Positions 1 to 10,317 of a stretch of DNA of 64,000 nucleotides are shown in pieces. The first letter of the stretch is position 1, and each line of letters begins with the position of its first letter. The stretch spans positions 3,596,001-3,660,000 of the forward strand of contig CP091727.1 in the NCBI GenBank assembly GCA_022009855.1, given 5' to 3'. Under the pieces are notes generated by a model. That model was given only the letters and a program-made list of their open reading frames with translations, had not been told where the DNA came from and did not search any database. Source of the DNA: Lentisphaeria bacterium. GTDB lineage: Bacteria; Verrucomicrobiota; Lentisphaeria; Victivallales; Victivallaceae. The position numbers and the translations under genes were made by a program.

Positions 1-157
1 GTTTGCGCAGAAGCGCGCTCCGCTGCTCGGTTTCGGAGGGCGGCAGTTGATTGAAGGCGAAGCAGATGTCCTTGCATTTCAACATTTCCTTCTGCAATTC
101 AGGGTCATAATTGGGATTGTAGATCATCCCGAGATCTCTTTTCTCTTTTTCCGTCAT
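1..157 (-). CDS. Sugar O-acetyltransferase (maltose/galactoside acetyltransferase type), N-terminal fragment
   Basis: The first 52 codons of a gene that runs off the left edge of the window. The protein begins MTEKEKRDLGMIYNPNYDPE and continues with CFAFNQLPPSETEQRSALL, the characteristic N-terminal helical 'Mac' domain of maltose and galactoside O-acetyltransferases. That family uses acetyl-CoA to acetylate a sugar hydroxyl through a left-handed beta-helix, which would lie outside the window. The start is supported by a GGAGGA ribosome-binding site 6-7 bases upstream of the ATG. Which sugar is used cannot be told from this fragment. Confidence 0.85.
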   Translation of the reverse strand, partial: MTEKEKRDLGMIYNPNYDPELQKEMLKCKDICFAFNQLPPSETEQRSALLRK

Positions 158-322
158 CCGAGTCCTCCGTATCGTGGTATTTGTATACTATACCGGCGGC
201 GGGCTCCGATTGCAACAGGAGCCAGTTTTTTTTGCCAGGGAAAAGAGGAGGAGGCGCCTCAAAGTTGCAATTCTTCAAAAACGGGATATATTTCCTTCAC
301 AACCGCAGAGAGGAGATTTGTG

Positions 323-676
323 ATGCTTCCGGTTATCTGCATCATCGTATTGGTGGGTGAAGTCGCGGCAGTTGCGGCCTTTCTGCTGATCCCGGACCGG
401 GGCCGCTGGAAGCGGTGGGCGGCCGGAGGGCTGCTGGCAGCGACTGTACTGCTTCTGGCGGGAGTGGGGGGCTCCTCTCTGCGGGAGAAGATCGAAGGAG
501 ATTCCCGGAATGCCGCGGCGTGCCGTCTGGCGGCGGAGATGATTCGGAACGGCAGACGCGCCGCGCTGGAGGAGGCGCTCCGACGGGACTGGCAGAAAGG
601 AACGGCCCGGCTGGGGTTTGACGAGATCGCGGGAGCCTTTCTCGAAGCGGTTCAGAATGCGGAGGGCGGCCGATGA
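323..676 (+). CDS. Small membrane-anchored hypothetical protein
   Basis: A 117-residue protein, not recognised. It has two hydrophobic stretches near the N-terminus (about residues 3-18 and 29-46), separated by a basic loop, and then a charged helical tail, so it is probably an inner-membrane protein with a cytoplasmic C-terminal part. The ATG at 323 is preceded by an AGAGGAGA ribosome-binding site. Its stop overlaps the start of the next small membrane protein (ATGA), which indicates translational coupling. The two could act together, but nothing in the sequence indicates a function. Confidence 0.6.
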   Translation: MLPVICIIVLVGEVAAVAAFLLIPDRGRWKRWAAGGLLAATVLLLAGVGGSSLREKIEGDSRNAAACRLAAEMIRNGRRAALEEALRRDWQKGTARLGFDEIAGAFLEAVQNAEGGR

Positions 677-1002
677 GAATTCTGCAGGAGCTGCTGGGGT
701 ATTTCCTGTGGATCATGCTGCCTTCCGCCCTGCCGCTGCTGGCGCTTGCATACGGGGGAGAGCGAGTGGGACGTACCCTGAAACTGACGCTCGCACTGAG
801 TGTGCTTCTCTGCAATGCCGCTCTTGTGATATGGTTTTTGCATCAGGTGGATTCCCATTACCGCAATGCGTTCTACCGGTGGAATCTGAACTGCCTTGCC
901 GAACAGTTTGAAACCGCCGGTGACCAGGAGCTGTTCCGGAGTCTGGAAGAGCTGGAGCAGAACCCGCGGGTGATGTGGAAAAAGCGAACGACGGAGCGGT
1001 AA
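673..1002 (+). CDS. Small membrane hypothetical protein, coupled to the upstream gene
   Basis: A 109-residue protein whose ATG overlaps the preceding stop codon by four bases. Two likely transmembrane segments lie at about residues 8-27 and 36-55. They are followed by a soluble tail rich in acidic and aromatic residues. No known family is recognised. The tight overlap with the other two-helix protein suggests a two-gene operon of small membrane proteins. Confidence 0.6.
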   Translation: MRILQELLGYFLWIMLPSALPLLALAYGGERVGRTLKLTLALSVLLCNAALVIWFLHQVDSHYRNAFYRWNLNCLAEQFETAGDQELFRSLEELEQNPRVMWKKRTTER

Positions 1003-1152
1003 TTCCCGCAGCCGGCGAAGAGCGGAATGACCTGCGGGAGTTCCTCCGTTGACGGAAGCTCGAATTCAACGGGAAACGGCGCCGCCGCGCAGGAAACTTT
1101 TCCGGTTCCGCACTTTTTTGAAAAAAAATGCAAATGCGGGCTTGCTTTTTAT

Positions 1153-1178
1153 TGTTATAGATATTATTATACATAACA
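1153..1178. promoter_or_regulatory. Candidate operator: inverted repeat TGTTAT-N14-ATAACA
   Basis: An AT-rich stretch in otherwise G+C-rich sequence, 32 bases before the GntR-type regulator start. Perfect 6-bp inverted arms flank an AT-only centre that could also hold a -10 element. The position suggests autoregulation by the adjacent regulator; this is inference. Confidence 0.35.
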
Positions 1179-1209
1179 GAAAGGAATTTGAGCAGGGAGA
1201 AGCGCCTGA

Positions 1210-2272
1210 ATGTTCGAAGCAAAATATACGGATGTGGTGGATGCGTTGCGGTTTGACATCCGGAACGGCCGGTTTGGGGGAGGAACGTCCGGCTTCCTTC
1301 GTTCCGGGAATTGGCGAAGGAATATAATGTTTCTCTGGTGACGATCTCCAAGGCGATGAATTTCCTCCAGCAGGAGAACGTGGTGGATATTCAGGGAACG
1401 CGCGGTGCGTTCATCAAGGCGGATGTCTCGGCGCGGCCCCGGTCGAACGACATTGCCGTGATCCACAATTTCATCGGGGATTGGGAAGGGTTGCATGCGA
1501 TTGAGGCGTTGGAGAGCTACGCCCGGGAGAAGAACATGGGGGGTGCTTTCTCTCAAAGCGGCGGAAAGCATACAGTATCTGCCGGAGCTTCTGACCAAGC
1601 TGAATGCGGACGGCTTCATCTTCATGCACAGTTCGCTGACCGAGGATACGGCGCTGGCGCTCTCTCATGCGCACATTCCGTTTGTCTCCTTCAACCGGCT
1701 CGATCTGGATTGCGTTTCGTGGGTGGACTATGACAACACCGGGAGTCTGGCCGAGACGCTCGATTTCCTGCTCGCCTCCGGATATCGGCGGATCGCCCAC
1801 ATCGACTTCAAAGTGGATTTCGGCAGTTTCCAGAGCGAACTTCGGAGAATTTACCGGGAGAAGCTGGAAGCGGCAGGATGTTTCGACGAGCGTCTTTTCA
1901 TCGCCCGCGACACCCGGCACGATATGCGACGGCAGTATGGACAGCCTTTTTCTGGAAGCGGCGAGCCGGAAGGCGGTCGGATATCTGCTGGAGCTGCCGG
2001 AACTGCCGGATGCGATCATCATCCGCAGTTTTTCCGGCGAGGTTCTGCTCGACGAGTTCGCCAGGCGCGGCATCGATCTGGAGAAACATTCTCAACTGCT
2101 TTTCACCCTGGAGGATATTCAGGATTATCCGGAGCGTTTTCCCGCGCTGCTTTTTCCATATCGGGAAAAGGTGCGGGCCGGATTTGATCTTCTGTACAAG
2201 TTCATCCGTACCGGGAACTGCGGGCCTGAGCGCATCATCCTGCAGCCGGTCAGAAAATTTATTGCCCGTTAA
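1210..2272 (+). CDS. GntR-family regulator with LacI-like sugar-sensing domain (frame-broken)
   Basis: A one-component transcription factor. The N-terminal winged helix reads LPSFRELAKEYNVSLVTISK, the typical GntR recognition region. It is followed by a LacI/periplasmic-binding-protein-like sensor: SNDIAVIHNF, then DGFIFMHSSL, then GYRRIAHIDF, then PDAIIIRSFS. The reading frame is broken three times: around the G run at 1276-1284, at the six-G run 1538-1543, and near 1935-1940. All three segments align end to end as one protein of about 353 residues. It is directly followed by a pseudopilin gene and a GH39-like enzyme, so it probably controls that cassette in response to a sugar. The ATG at 1210 was chosen because it opens the winged-helix domain; the ribosome-binding site (GGGAGAAG) is about 5-8 bases upstream. 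Confidence 0.75.
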
Positions 2273-2290
2273 CTGGAAGGGAGGGAAGTC

Positions 2291-2971
2291 ATGCGGCGAA
2301 AAAGATTTACCTTAATTGAACTTTTGATTGTTATTGCGATCATTGCGATTCTGGCGGCGCTTCTTCTGCCGGCGCTGAACAAAGCGCGGAACCGGGCGAG
2401 GAGCATCGCCTGTACAAACAATCTGAGTTCGATCGGCAAGGTGCTCGTGCTGTATACCGACGATTTCGACGGATTCATCCTCGCCGCCTGCGACACCCGG
2501 AACAGCGGTTCCAAATGGTGGTTGTGGAGCCTGAACAACAGCGGCCGGTATCTGACGGTCGGGTTGCGTGGAATCACTTCGTGTCCGGAGGCGAGAAACC
2601 GGGCGCCGGGCGGTAAGCCGGGAGTCATTACCTATGCGCGGATTTCCAACAGCAAATATCACTATCCCGACTGGGCAGGCGGTGGCGGCAGCTATCTGGG
2701 GACCAACGGATTTTTTCCGATCCGCCGTCTTCCCCGGCCGGGGAATCAGATCATCGTGGGGGAGAGTGCGTTCTACAACTCCGCGACCGCCACGGAAGTG
2801 CTGACCAACAACGGCGCGTCGTTCAATTACGGACAGCGGCTTCCGGTGGAAGTGGGCAAATATGGTTTCTACCATCCCGGCGGTATGATGAACTGCCTGT
2901 TCGCCGACGGGCATGTGAAGGGACTTTCCATCGACGGAATGCAGAAGGACATGATGGATGACCCGCTCTGA
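2291..2971 (+). CDS. Pseudopilin / prepilin-type N-terminal methylation protein (cassette A)
   Basis: An intact 226-residue protein. It opens with a short basic leader, MRRKR, and the prepilin peptidase/N-methylation motif FTLIELLIVIAIIAILAALL, then NKARNRA, as in type II secretion pseudopilins of the DUF1559 type common in Lentisphaerota and Planctomycetes. Near the C-terminus is the H-X(9-11)-DG motif (H at the HPGG turn, then FADGHVK). Such proteins are cleaved and inserted by a type II secretion or type IV pilus-like machine. No machine components are encoded here. It lies 18 bases after the GntR gene and 37 bases before the GH39-like gene, so the three are probably co-transcribed. A GGGAGGGA ribosome-binding site precedes the start. 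Confidence 0.85.
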   Translation: MRRKRFTLIELLIVIAIIAILAALLLPALNKARNRARSIACTNNLSSIGKVLVLYTDDFDGFILAACDTRNSGSKWWLWSLNNSGRYLTVGLRGITSCPEARNRAPGGKPGVITYARISNSKYHYPDWAGGGGSYLGTNGFFPIRRLPRPGNQIIVGESAFYNSATATEVLTNNGASFNYGQRLPVEVGKYGFYHPGGMMNCLFADGHVKGLSIDGMQKDMMDDPL

Positions 2972-3008
2972 ATTTCGGTCGCACGATGAAAAAAGGAGAG
3001 ATGCGATC

Positions 3009-5489
3009 ATGAAATTCCTGTGGAAAATGATTCTGTTGCCGGTGCTTTTCGTACCGCTGCTTGCCGGAGCGGCGTCGCTGCTCAATCTCGAAATCAATTT
3101 TGAAAATGACGCCTGGCGGGAGTTTCTGCTGCGGCAGAGCGGCAGAAAACCGGTTGCGATTGTTCCCACCGATCGGGGAAAGGCGCTGGAACTTCCGCCC
3201 GGAACCTCGCTGCAGACGGTGAAGTTCCCTTATCACCGGGGCGAAATCCATGTTGCTGCGGAGCTGGAGAATACCGAAATCGCCCCCGGCGCGCGTCCCT
3301 ATCACGTCGGCTGGGTTTCGGTGGATCTCTTCGACGCCGACGGCAAGGCTCTCGGGCACCGGGATCTCCTGAACTGCGGGCGTCCCTCCGGCTGGAAGGT
3401 GTACCGCATAAAGGTGGCCGGATTGCGGCGCGATGCCGCCTTCTTTCAGGTGTCGTTCCGCAATTTCGGGCGGAGCGGTGTGCTTCGGGTCCGCCGGGCA
3501 TCGATCCGGCTGGAGCTGCCGGGCGGCAGCGCTCTGTGCGGCGACCCCGGGTTCCGGGGGATTTCGCTGTGGATCACTGGCACTATGTTCGGGAGGGAGT
3601 TGACTGGGACGGTCTGGCGCTGAAGAGTCCGGCGGGCAGGGCGGAATATGTGACCGGCGCTTTCCCGGACGGCGGAAAAAGCTTGAAGATCACCGGCAAC
3701 GCGACCTTCCGCACCTCCCGTTACGCCTATGACGGCGAGGCGCTGCTTTTCGGCGGCTGGGCGAAGTATGCCAACCGCACCCGCGGCAGCCGCGAGTGGG
3801 CGTGGTCGAATCTCCAGCTGGTGCTCTTCGACAGAGCGGGCAAAAAGATCGGTCACCGGGATCTGACACCGCTGGAACGGGGCGAACTGCCGTGGCGTTA
3901 TTTCTCCACCCTCATTCCGGAGGGGAGTTTCCGGCGCGACACGGCGGGATTCGAGATCTGGGCACGGGGCTTCGAGGGATCGAAGGGGGAGTCGTTCTTC
4001 GACGAGGTGCAGATTCTCCGCTTCAACCCGGAGAACGGCACCCGGAGACGGTACGACGCTTCTGCGGCAACACTCCGGATCGATCCGGGAAAAGCGAAAT
4101 CCGGACCGATCCGGCCGGTCTGGAACGGCACGGACATCTCCTACGCCGAGAAAATCGCTTCCCCGTGGTCAGGAATCTGCTGGCCGACCTGCGGAAAAAC
4201 GGTGTCGAGCACTTGCGGCTGCGGGAGTTCCTGCAGGGATGCCGCATCCTCTCCCGACTGGATGAAGCTGGGAATCCCATCTACGACTGGACGATGCTCG
4301 ACTCCATCATCGACTGGGCGGTACGGGAACAGAAGTTCAAGCTGACCGCGACGATGGAGAGTACGCCGAATCAGCTGTCGACGAAACCGGCGAAGAATCC
4401 GCGCGTCTTCTGCAACCGTTCCGTGCCGCGCGACTTCCGGTTGTGGGGGCGTGTGGTGCGCGACACGATCGAGCACTGGATCGAACGCTACGGTCTGGAG
4501 ACGGTGAAGGAGTGGGAGCTCGAATGCTGGAACGAACCGTTCGCGCAGCGCTACTATCAGGGGAGCAACGAGGAGTTTCTGAAGATCTTCGAAGCGTATG
4601 CCGATGCTTTGACCTCGATCGAGAAGAAGTACGGCTGCCGACTGAAGATCGGTACCTTCAGCGGCATCGGTGAAAGTCCGATTTCGCTTGTGGTGCTCAA
4701 CGGCATGAAGGAGAAGGGAAAGCTCGGCGTGGTCAATGTGATCAGCAGTCATATCTATGCCGGATTCGTGAACTCCTTCGACGCGCTGGAGCGGGGCATC
4801 CGGTCGATCCGCGCCTCTACCGGCGGCTATCCGGAACTGCGCAATGCGTCGATGCTGATCACGGAGTTCAACGGCTCCTCGATGGGCAATCCGTATACGG
4901 ACAGTGCAGTTGCCGCCGCCTTCTATGTGAAGGCCTGCCGGGTGTTTCTGGATACCGGGGTGGAACGGGGCTATTACTTCGGACCGGTCGATTACATGTA
5001 TTCCGCCCGGACGAAATATTTTACCGGCGATCTCGGCATGTTCACCAAAAACGGAATTCCGAAGCCCTCCTTCGGCAGCCAGCAGCTGTTGAACCGCCTG
5101 GCGGGGGACGGCGGATTGCCTTCGACTCCTCCAACGAGCCGCTGGATGGAATCGCCGTCGCCGACGGCGCGAAGCTGAAGCTTCTGCTGACCACCTTCGA
5201 CGAGGCGCGTTTCGACCGCGCTGGGACGATCGAGGTGAAGGCGGAGGTGTCGGACACCCGGCTGTTCTCCCGCTGCACGCTCTTCCGGATCGACCGGAAG
5301 AACGCGAACTCCCACGCGAAGTGGCGCAGTCTCGGCAAACCGGAGATATCTCCCGCGACGGATGCGGTGCTTCGGGAGGCCGCCCGGCTGGTGCCGGAAC
5401 GGTTCGAAGCGTTTCGGAGTGGTGTGGAGGGACTCCGTTTCCGGCTGGCGCTCCCGTTGAATTCAGTCTGTTATCTGGAATTCGAGTGA
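3009..5489 (+). CDS. Secreted GH39-like glycoside hydrolase (frame-broken)
   Basis: A protein of about 826 residues with a signal peptide (MKFLWKMILLPVLFVPLLAG). The first third is beta-rich and looks like duplicated carbohydrate-binding modules: both copies contain the phrase KxxGHRDL. The catalytic domain belongs to clan GH-A. Its acid/base glutamate is in CWNEPF (about 4525) and its nucleophile glutamate in ITEFNGSS (about 4855), an arrangement like GH39 xylosidases and iduronidases. A small beta domain closes the protein. The frame shifts at the G run 3556-3560, near 4150-4165, and near 5103-5117; the segments are collinear and non-redundant. The family assignment is by eye; another clan GH-A family such as GH5 or GH30 is possible. 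The likely substrate is a plant or mucin polysaccharide, but it cannot be specified. Confidence 0.7.
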
Positions 5490-5539
5490 CGGCGGCTCCG
5501 GATAGATAGACTTCAGCACGGTTTGGGCTTTCCGCAGGT

Positions 5540-7618
5540 TCACAGTATTGAGAAGGAGTCTTCTTCCTCGGGGAGCGGCAGGACCAGCTTCTCAGGATGC
5601 GGTCCGTAAACGGTATGAAATTCGTCGTCTTCCTTCAGGGTGAGCACGAAGGCGTCAGGAGGAAGTTTCGAGAATTCAGGAAACTTTTCAGCCAGGGCGG
5701 ATGCCTGGCAGAGCAACAGCGCTTTGGGCGTATCTCGCAGAAAATATCTGGCGGCGGAAATGTGGGTGAAGCGTTGCCATTTTTCTGCCTGATTTTCCGG
5801 GGAGAGGCTGACAATGAAACACTCTCGATCGGTAGGAAAAACCGTATGCCCCGACCTCAAAGTGAAAATCGGCAATAATATGCCGTTAATATCCAGCGCG
5901 GTGTATGGAGTGGTTATGACCCGTACCGTTCCATCTTGCTCCTTGTGAGAGGAGAGACCGGACTTTTCCTGTAGAAGGGCTTCCAGAACCGGTTGGGCCA
6001 GTTCGATGTCACCGAACAGGCGGCGCGGATTCGGTTGCCCCAGCAGGCTTTCTCCCTGCGGAAAGATGTTGTTGTGTCGTACCCCTGCAAGTTCCAGCAG
6101 CGTCGGAGCAAGGTCGAATGTCTTTCCCTCGATTGCAATACGGCGCGGTGACCCGGCATTGAGGGCGAAGGCAAGCAGGCGGCGGCGGGGATTTGTCTCC
6201 AGAATATCAATTGTCGTGGAGTTGTTCATTGCAAGATGGTCGGAAACGACAAAGAGAATCGTATTTTTCCAGGCCGGATGCCTTTTCAGTTGTTCGACGA
6301 ATTTTCCCAGTGCCCGGTCGGTGCGATGAATGGCAGTGAGTAATTGAGACGGTTTTTCACCGTGGTGGGTATAGCATGATCCCTGGGGTTCGATCACCCC
6401 ATCCGGACCGTGGCTGTCTACCGTCAGCAGGGTCAACAGAAAGGGCTGGTTGCGTTTGCTCAATTCGCGGAACTTTTCTATGCCGATACGAAGCAGCATG
6501 GAATCCCGGCAGCCACCCCAGGCGCCTGTGAATCCGTAGCGTCCCCGGATTTCCTGTGGTTGCTCTTCTGCGGCCCAGAGTTCATCATATCCGAATTCAG
6601 TAAAGATCACCCTTGCGCCTGCAAAATTGAGAGTGGCACTCTTCATGAAGCTCAGAAAGTAGCCGGCTTTCTTCATGACTCCCGGCAGGGAGCAGAGGCG
6701 GTTGCCGATCGCAGGATTGATTCCATTGTTGATGAATCCCATGGAAAACTGCAGATCGGTAAGGTCGTAACCTGCCTGAGAGGCGAAAAGTCCGCCGATG
6801 GTGAATCCCGCGTTTGTTGACTGGTGAATGTTTTCGAAGACGACAGCTTCCTTCATCAGCGCCCGTGTGTTCGGCATCAATCCTGGGAACTGTGTTTCAT
6901 CCAGATAGCTGTTTTCAATGCTTTCCAGATAGACGAGGACGAGGTTTTTTCCGGGAAATGCTCTGATATCGTTTCGGTCCGGGATGTCGCGTTTAATTCC
7001 GAAACGTTTGAAATCTTTGTCGGTTACAATGATTTTTCGTTGTTTCACTGGACGGATGAACCAGAAGCGCAGCGCCGCTCCAGCGGGAGTTGGAAGAATC
7101 AACAGCAGCACGAGAGCGGCAACCCCTGCGGGAATGCTTAGCTTCTTATTGGTGCAACTGCTGATGTTCCGATGGAGAAAGCCGATGATGATGGAGGAGG
7201 CCATGAGATAAAACAGAACTGCAATCGTCGTTCTTTCATACCCTGCCATTCCGTGATGCAGAGTGTTGATTGACAGGTGCCAGGTGAATTCGTAACTGAA
7301 GCTTTTTCCGCTGATTGCCCAGGCGGAAGCTTCCATGAAGAAAAGCAGCATGAGGAGGCATGATACGAATCCGGTAAGAATAGCCCGCGGCCATCGCCAG
7401 CGAATCGGCAGGAGGGAGTTGAAAAGCAGGACGGTACCGGCGCCGGTACATGCAGAGAGAAAGGCCCAGAGGGTGCGGGAGAATGGAGTTCTCGTGAAAA
7501 AAGCGGAGGTCAAGCCCGGAATTAAGAAGAGCAGCAATGTTGCAGCAAACGCAACAAAAAATTTTTTTTCATGAAAAAATGAGCGACAATCGGCAAACTG
7601 ATTCATTCTTGACATCAT
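5540..7618 (-). CDS. OpgB/MdoB-like phosphoglycerol transferase, copy 1 (intact)
   Basis: A 692-residue integral membrane enzyme of the alkaline phosphatase/sulfatase superfamily. Five hydrophobic segments occupy roughly the first 190 residues. The catalytic domain then contains LVYLESIENSYLDE, the probable threonine nucleophile region AGFTIGGLFASQAGYDL, the metal-site phrase TVDSHGPDG, and SDHLAMNN. These match MdoB/OpgB (phosphatidylglycerol:membrane-oligosaccharide glycerophosphotransferase) better than Gram-positive LtaS. The reaction would move phosphoglycerol from phosphatidylglycerol to a periplasmic acceptor. A C-terminal region of about 130 residues is conserved in all three tandem copies. 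This is the only copy without a frame break. The start is uncertain among three nearby ATG codons, because none has a strong ribosome-binding site. Confidence 0.75.
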   Translation of the reverse strand: MMSRMNQFADCRSFFHEKKFFVAFAATLLLFLIPGLTSAFFTRTPFSRTLWAFLSACTGAGTVLLFNSLLPIRWRWPRAILTGFVSCLLMLLFFMEASAWAISGKSFSYEFTWHLSINTLHHGMAGYERTTIAVLFYLMASSIIIGFLHRNISSCTNKKLSIPAGVAALVLLLILPTPAGAALRFWFIRPVKQRKIIVTDKDFKRFGIKRDIPDRNDIRAFPGKNLVLVYLESIENSYLDETQFPGLMPNTRALMKEAVVFENIHQSTNAGFTIGGLFASQAGYDLTDLQFSMGFINNGINPAIGNRLCSLPGVMKKAGYFLSFMKSATLNFAGARVIFTEFGYDELWAAEEQPQEIRGRYGFTGAWGGCRDSMLLRIGIEKFRELSKRNQPFLLTLLTVDSHGPDGVIEPQGSCYTHHGEKPSQLLTAIHRTDRALGKFVEQLKRHPAWKNTILFVVSDHLAMNNSTTIDILETNPRRRLLAFALNAGSPRRIAIEGKTFDLAPTLLELAGVRHNNIFPQGESLLGQPNPRRLFGDIELAQPVLEALLQEKSGLSSHKEQDGTVRVITTPYTALDINGILLPIFTLRSGHTVFPTDRECFIVSLSPENQAEKWQRFTHISAARYFLRDTPKALLLCQASALAEKFPEFSKLPPDAFVLTLKEDDEFHTVYGPHPEKLVLPLPEEEDSFSIL

Positions 7619-7942
7619 GACCGCATTAAGAGAAATTTTACCTGATTTCTAATAAAAAAAGAGTTTTCTCATATTACTTCAGTCTTAAATATATACCTGA
7701 ATGGCAGAATTTCAAAAGAAAATACGAATATTTTTATATATAACAGACGGCAGAGCTCAAGGAATCCTGATCCAGACATCGATGTAACCGAGAGGTCGTA
7801 CAGGAAAAAAACAATTGTGCGGTTTGGTTCGACCGGAGGAAAGCAGGGATGAACATCAGGCGACGACGCGATAGGTTGCCTGTATCTTCCCGCGACGGAG
7901 CTACCGTGAAATGAAGAGGGGCTATCTGGAATTTTCCCGATT
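7619..7942. other. Intergenic region between transferase copies 1 and 2
   Basis: The part next to copy 1 (about 7620-7745) is AT-rich and probably carries that gene's promoter. The rest shows no convincing gene. No hairpin with a U tract was seen after the end of copy 2. Confidence 0.4.
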
Positions 7943-9991
7943 TTACAGCGGCAGGGCCAGTTCTTCAGGATTCGGCCCGTGGACGGTGCGGAACTTCCCG
8001 TTTTCCTGAATGGCGAGAATGTAGTCGTCGGGCGGCAGATCGACGAGCCCGGTGAGCACGCCGGCCGGACCGGATGCCGGTCCGAAGAGTAGAGTTTTTT
8101 GACCATCTTCCAGAAAGGTTGCTACAGGTGCGGCACGTTTGAAGCGTTGCCACAGAACGGCTCGGTTTTCTGGCGACAAACGAACGGTGTAACACTCTTT
8201 CTCTGAGGGGAGAGTCGTATCTCCGGTGTAATACGAGAAGATCGGCATCAGAACTCCGTTGATTTTCAATGCGGCATAGGGGCTTGTTACGACACGAACT
8301 GCTTCATCCTGTTTCCCTGTGGACGAGTAACCGGATTCTTTTTGCAGAAGAGTTTCCATAGCCGGTTGGGCCAGTTTGATATCTCCGTATAGACGGCGCG
8401 GGTTGGGTTGTCCCAACAGACTTTCCCCAGTGGAAAAATATTGTTGTGCTGTACTCCGGCAAGTTCCAGAAACGTCGGGGCGAGATCAAACGTCTTTCCT
8501 TTGACGGTGATTCGGCGGGGCATTCCTGCGTTGAGGGCGAAGGCAAGCAACCGTCGATGCGGATTTTTCCGCAGCATGCGGATGGTGGAAGCTCCGTTCA
8601 TGGCAAGGTGGTCGGACATGACGAAGAGGATCGTATTTTTCCAGGCGGGATGGCGTTTGAGATTTGCGACGAATTCGCCAAGTGCCAGATCGGTACGGTG
8701 GATAGCAGTGAGCAGTTGAGATGGCTCTTCGCCGGGCAACGCATAAACAGGGCCGGCCGAACTTGCAACTCCATCTGGATGATGTGCATCAATGGTCATC
8801 AGAGTCAGCAGAAAAGGTTGATGAAGTTCGCTCAAGGTCCGGAATTTTTCCGCCCCGATGCGAAACAGCATGGAGTCTCGACAACCTCCCCATTCTCCCG
8901 TGAAGCCGTAATATTGACGGATTTTCTGCGGCAGGTCTTCTGCTGCCCATAAATCATCGTATCCAAATTCTGTCAATATCACTTTTGTGCTCGCAAAATT
9001 GAGTGAATTACTGGCCATAAAGCTCAAAAAATATCCCGCTTTTTTCAAAACTCCGGGCATCGAACAGAGACGGTTTCCTACCGCCGGATTGATCCCGTCA
9101 TTACCAAATCGTCCGGCAAGATGAAGGTCGGTAAGATCATAACCAGCCTGCGATGCAAACAGAGCTCCGATGGTGAACACTCCATTCGTCGAAGGTTGAA
9201 GTTCTTCAAAAACCACAGCTTCTTTTTAGCAACGCCCGTGTGTTCGGCATCAATCCGGGGAATCGTGTTTGATCCAGATAGCTGTTTTCCGTACTTTCCA
9301 GATAGACGAGAACGAGGTTTTTACCGGGAACTGCTCTGATATTGTCCCGGTCCGGGATGTTGCGTTTGATTCCGAAGCGGTAATAATCTTCATCCGTTAC
9401 TACTATTTTCTTTTGCTGTTCGATAGGGCGGACCACCCAGAACCGAAGTGCAGCTCCTGATGGTGTCGGCAGTACCAGCAACAGAATCAAGGAAATAAAT
9501 CCGGCAGATCTGCCCACCATTCGACCTTTGGTGCAAGCGGGAAAACTATTGAAATACCCAATGGTGACAACAGAGGCTGCGAGATAGAACACCGCTGCCG
9601 TCATCGCCCATTCGTAGCCGGATATACCATAGCGTAATGTATTGATGGATAAGTGAAGAGAGAACTCATAACTGAAGGTTTTGCTGCTGATTATCCAAGA
9701 TATGCCTTCCAGAATGGTGAACAGAAGAAGTGAAAACAATACAAGTCCGGAAACAATCATTCGCAGCCGTTTCCATCGGTCGGGAATCAGGAAACTGAAA
9801 AAGGAGACTGTTCCCGCTCCCACAATGGCGGAGAGCATCGCCCATATGCAGCGTGTCACTGGTGATGATGTAAAAAAGGCACTGGTAATGCCGGGGGCCA
9901 GAAGCACCAGCAATGCAGAGATGAATGCAATAAATGAACTTTGCCTCTGAAGCAGATGAATGGCGTCAGTGTAAATTTTTTTCTGCAGCAT
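7943..9991 (-). CDS. OpgB/MdoB-like phosphoglycerol transferase, copy 2 (frame-broken)
   Basis: A tandem paralogue of the neighbouring intact gene, collinear along its whole length: an N-terminal membrane domain, LVYLESTENSYLDQ, FTIGALFASQAGYDL, TIDAHHPDG, SDHLAMNG and the shared C-terminal domain. Two single-base breaks interrupt it, one at the T run 9223-9227 and one in the C run 8425-8428. Restoring one base at each site yields a continuous protein of about 682 residues. The region after the second break is well conserved with copies 1 and 3, including VLTGLVDLPPDDYILAI, which argues that the gene is functional and the breaks are errors. A consensus-like promoter lies just upstream, so this copy may be transcribed independently. 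Confidence 0.72.
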
Positions 9992-10028
9992 GGGGTGAAA
10001 TAGAAATTGTTAAAAATATTACCTTATT

Positions 10029-10057
10029 AAAGTATAGTAAAAAAGTTAATTTGTCAA
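10029..10057 (-). promoter_or_regulatory. Sigma70-type promoter for transferase copy 2
   Basis: Read on the minus strand, there is a perfect -35 (TTGACA, at 10052-10057), a 17-base spacer and TACTTT at 10029-10034. An overlapping TATACT gives a 15-base alternative. It lies about 40 bases upstream of the copy 2 start in an AT-rich stretch. Confidence 0.5.
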
Positions 10058-10317
10058 GGACAATAGTGAGAATATGAAAAAAGCTGTTGTTGTTTGAAAT
10101 AATTCAATTGTGAAGCCGGAATCTGAATCGGAATTCTTTTCGTTGCGGCTTGCGGCGGAATCAATCCAAGGAGATCATCCAGCTTGGTACAATCCGGGAA
10201 GGGAGATGTTAATTCACACAATCGGCGCTGTCTGGAATGAAAGTAAGGAAGCCGGTTTGTCGCCGGAGCAATTTAGCCGCGGTGGTTGTAGCGGTGGGCA
10301 ACCCGGCATGGAAGGGG
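10058..10317. other. Intergenic remainder between transferase copies 2 and 3
   Basis: About 260 bases between the copy 2 promoter and the end of copy 3. No gene, repeat or convincing hairpin is seen. Confidence 0.35.

Noticed and set aside
5540..7618. Lipoteichoic acid synthase (LtaS) assignment
   Set aside because: The motifs around the nucleophile, the HGPDG metal-site phrase and SDHLAM fit MdoB/OpgB better, and the organism appears Gram-negative.
7669..8106. Small minus-strand frame between transferase copies 1 and 2
   Set aside because: It overlaps the end of copy 2 in another frame, and no start signal or homology was seen.
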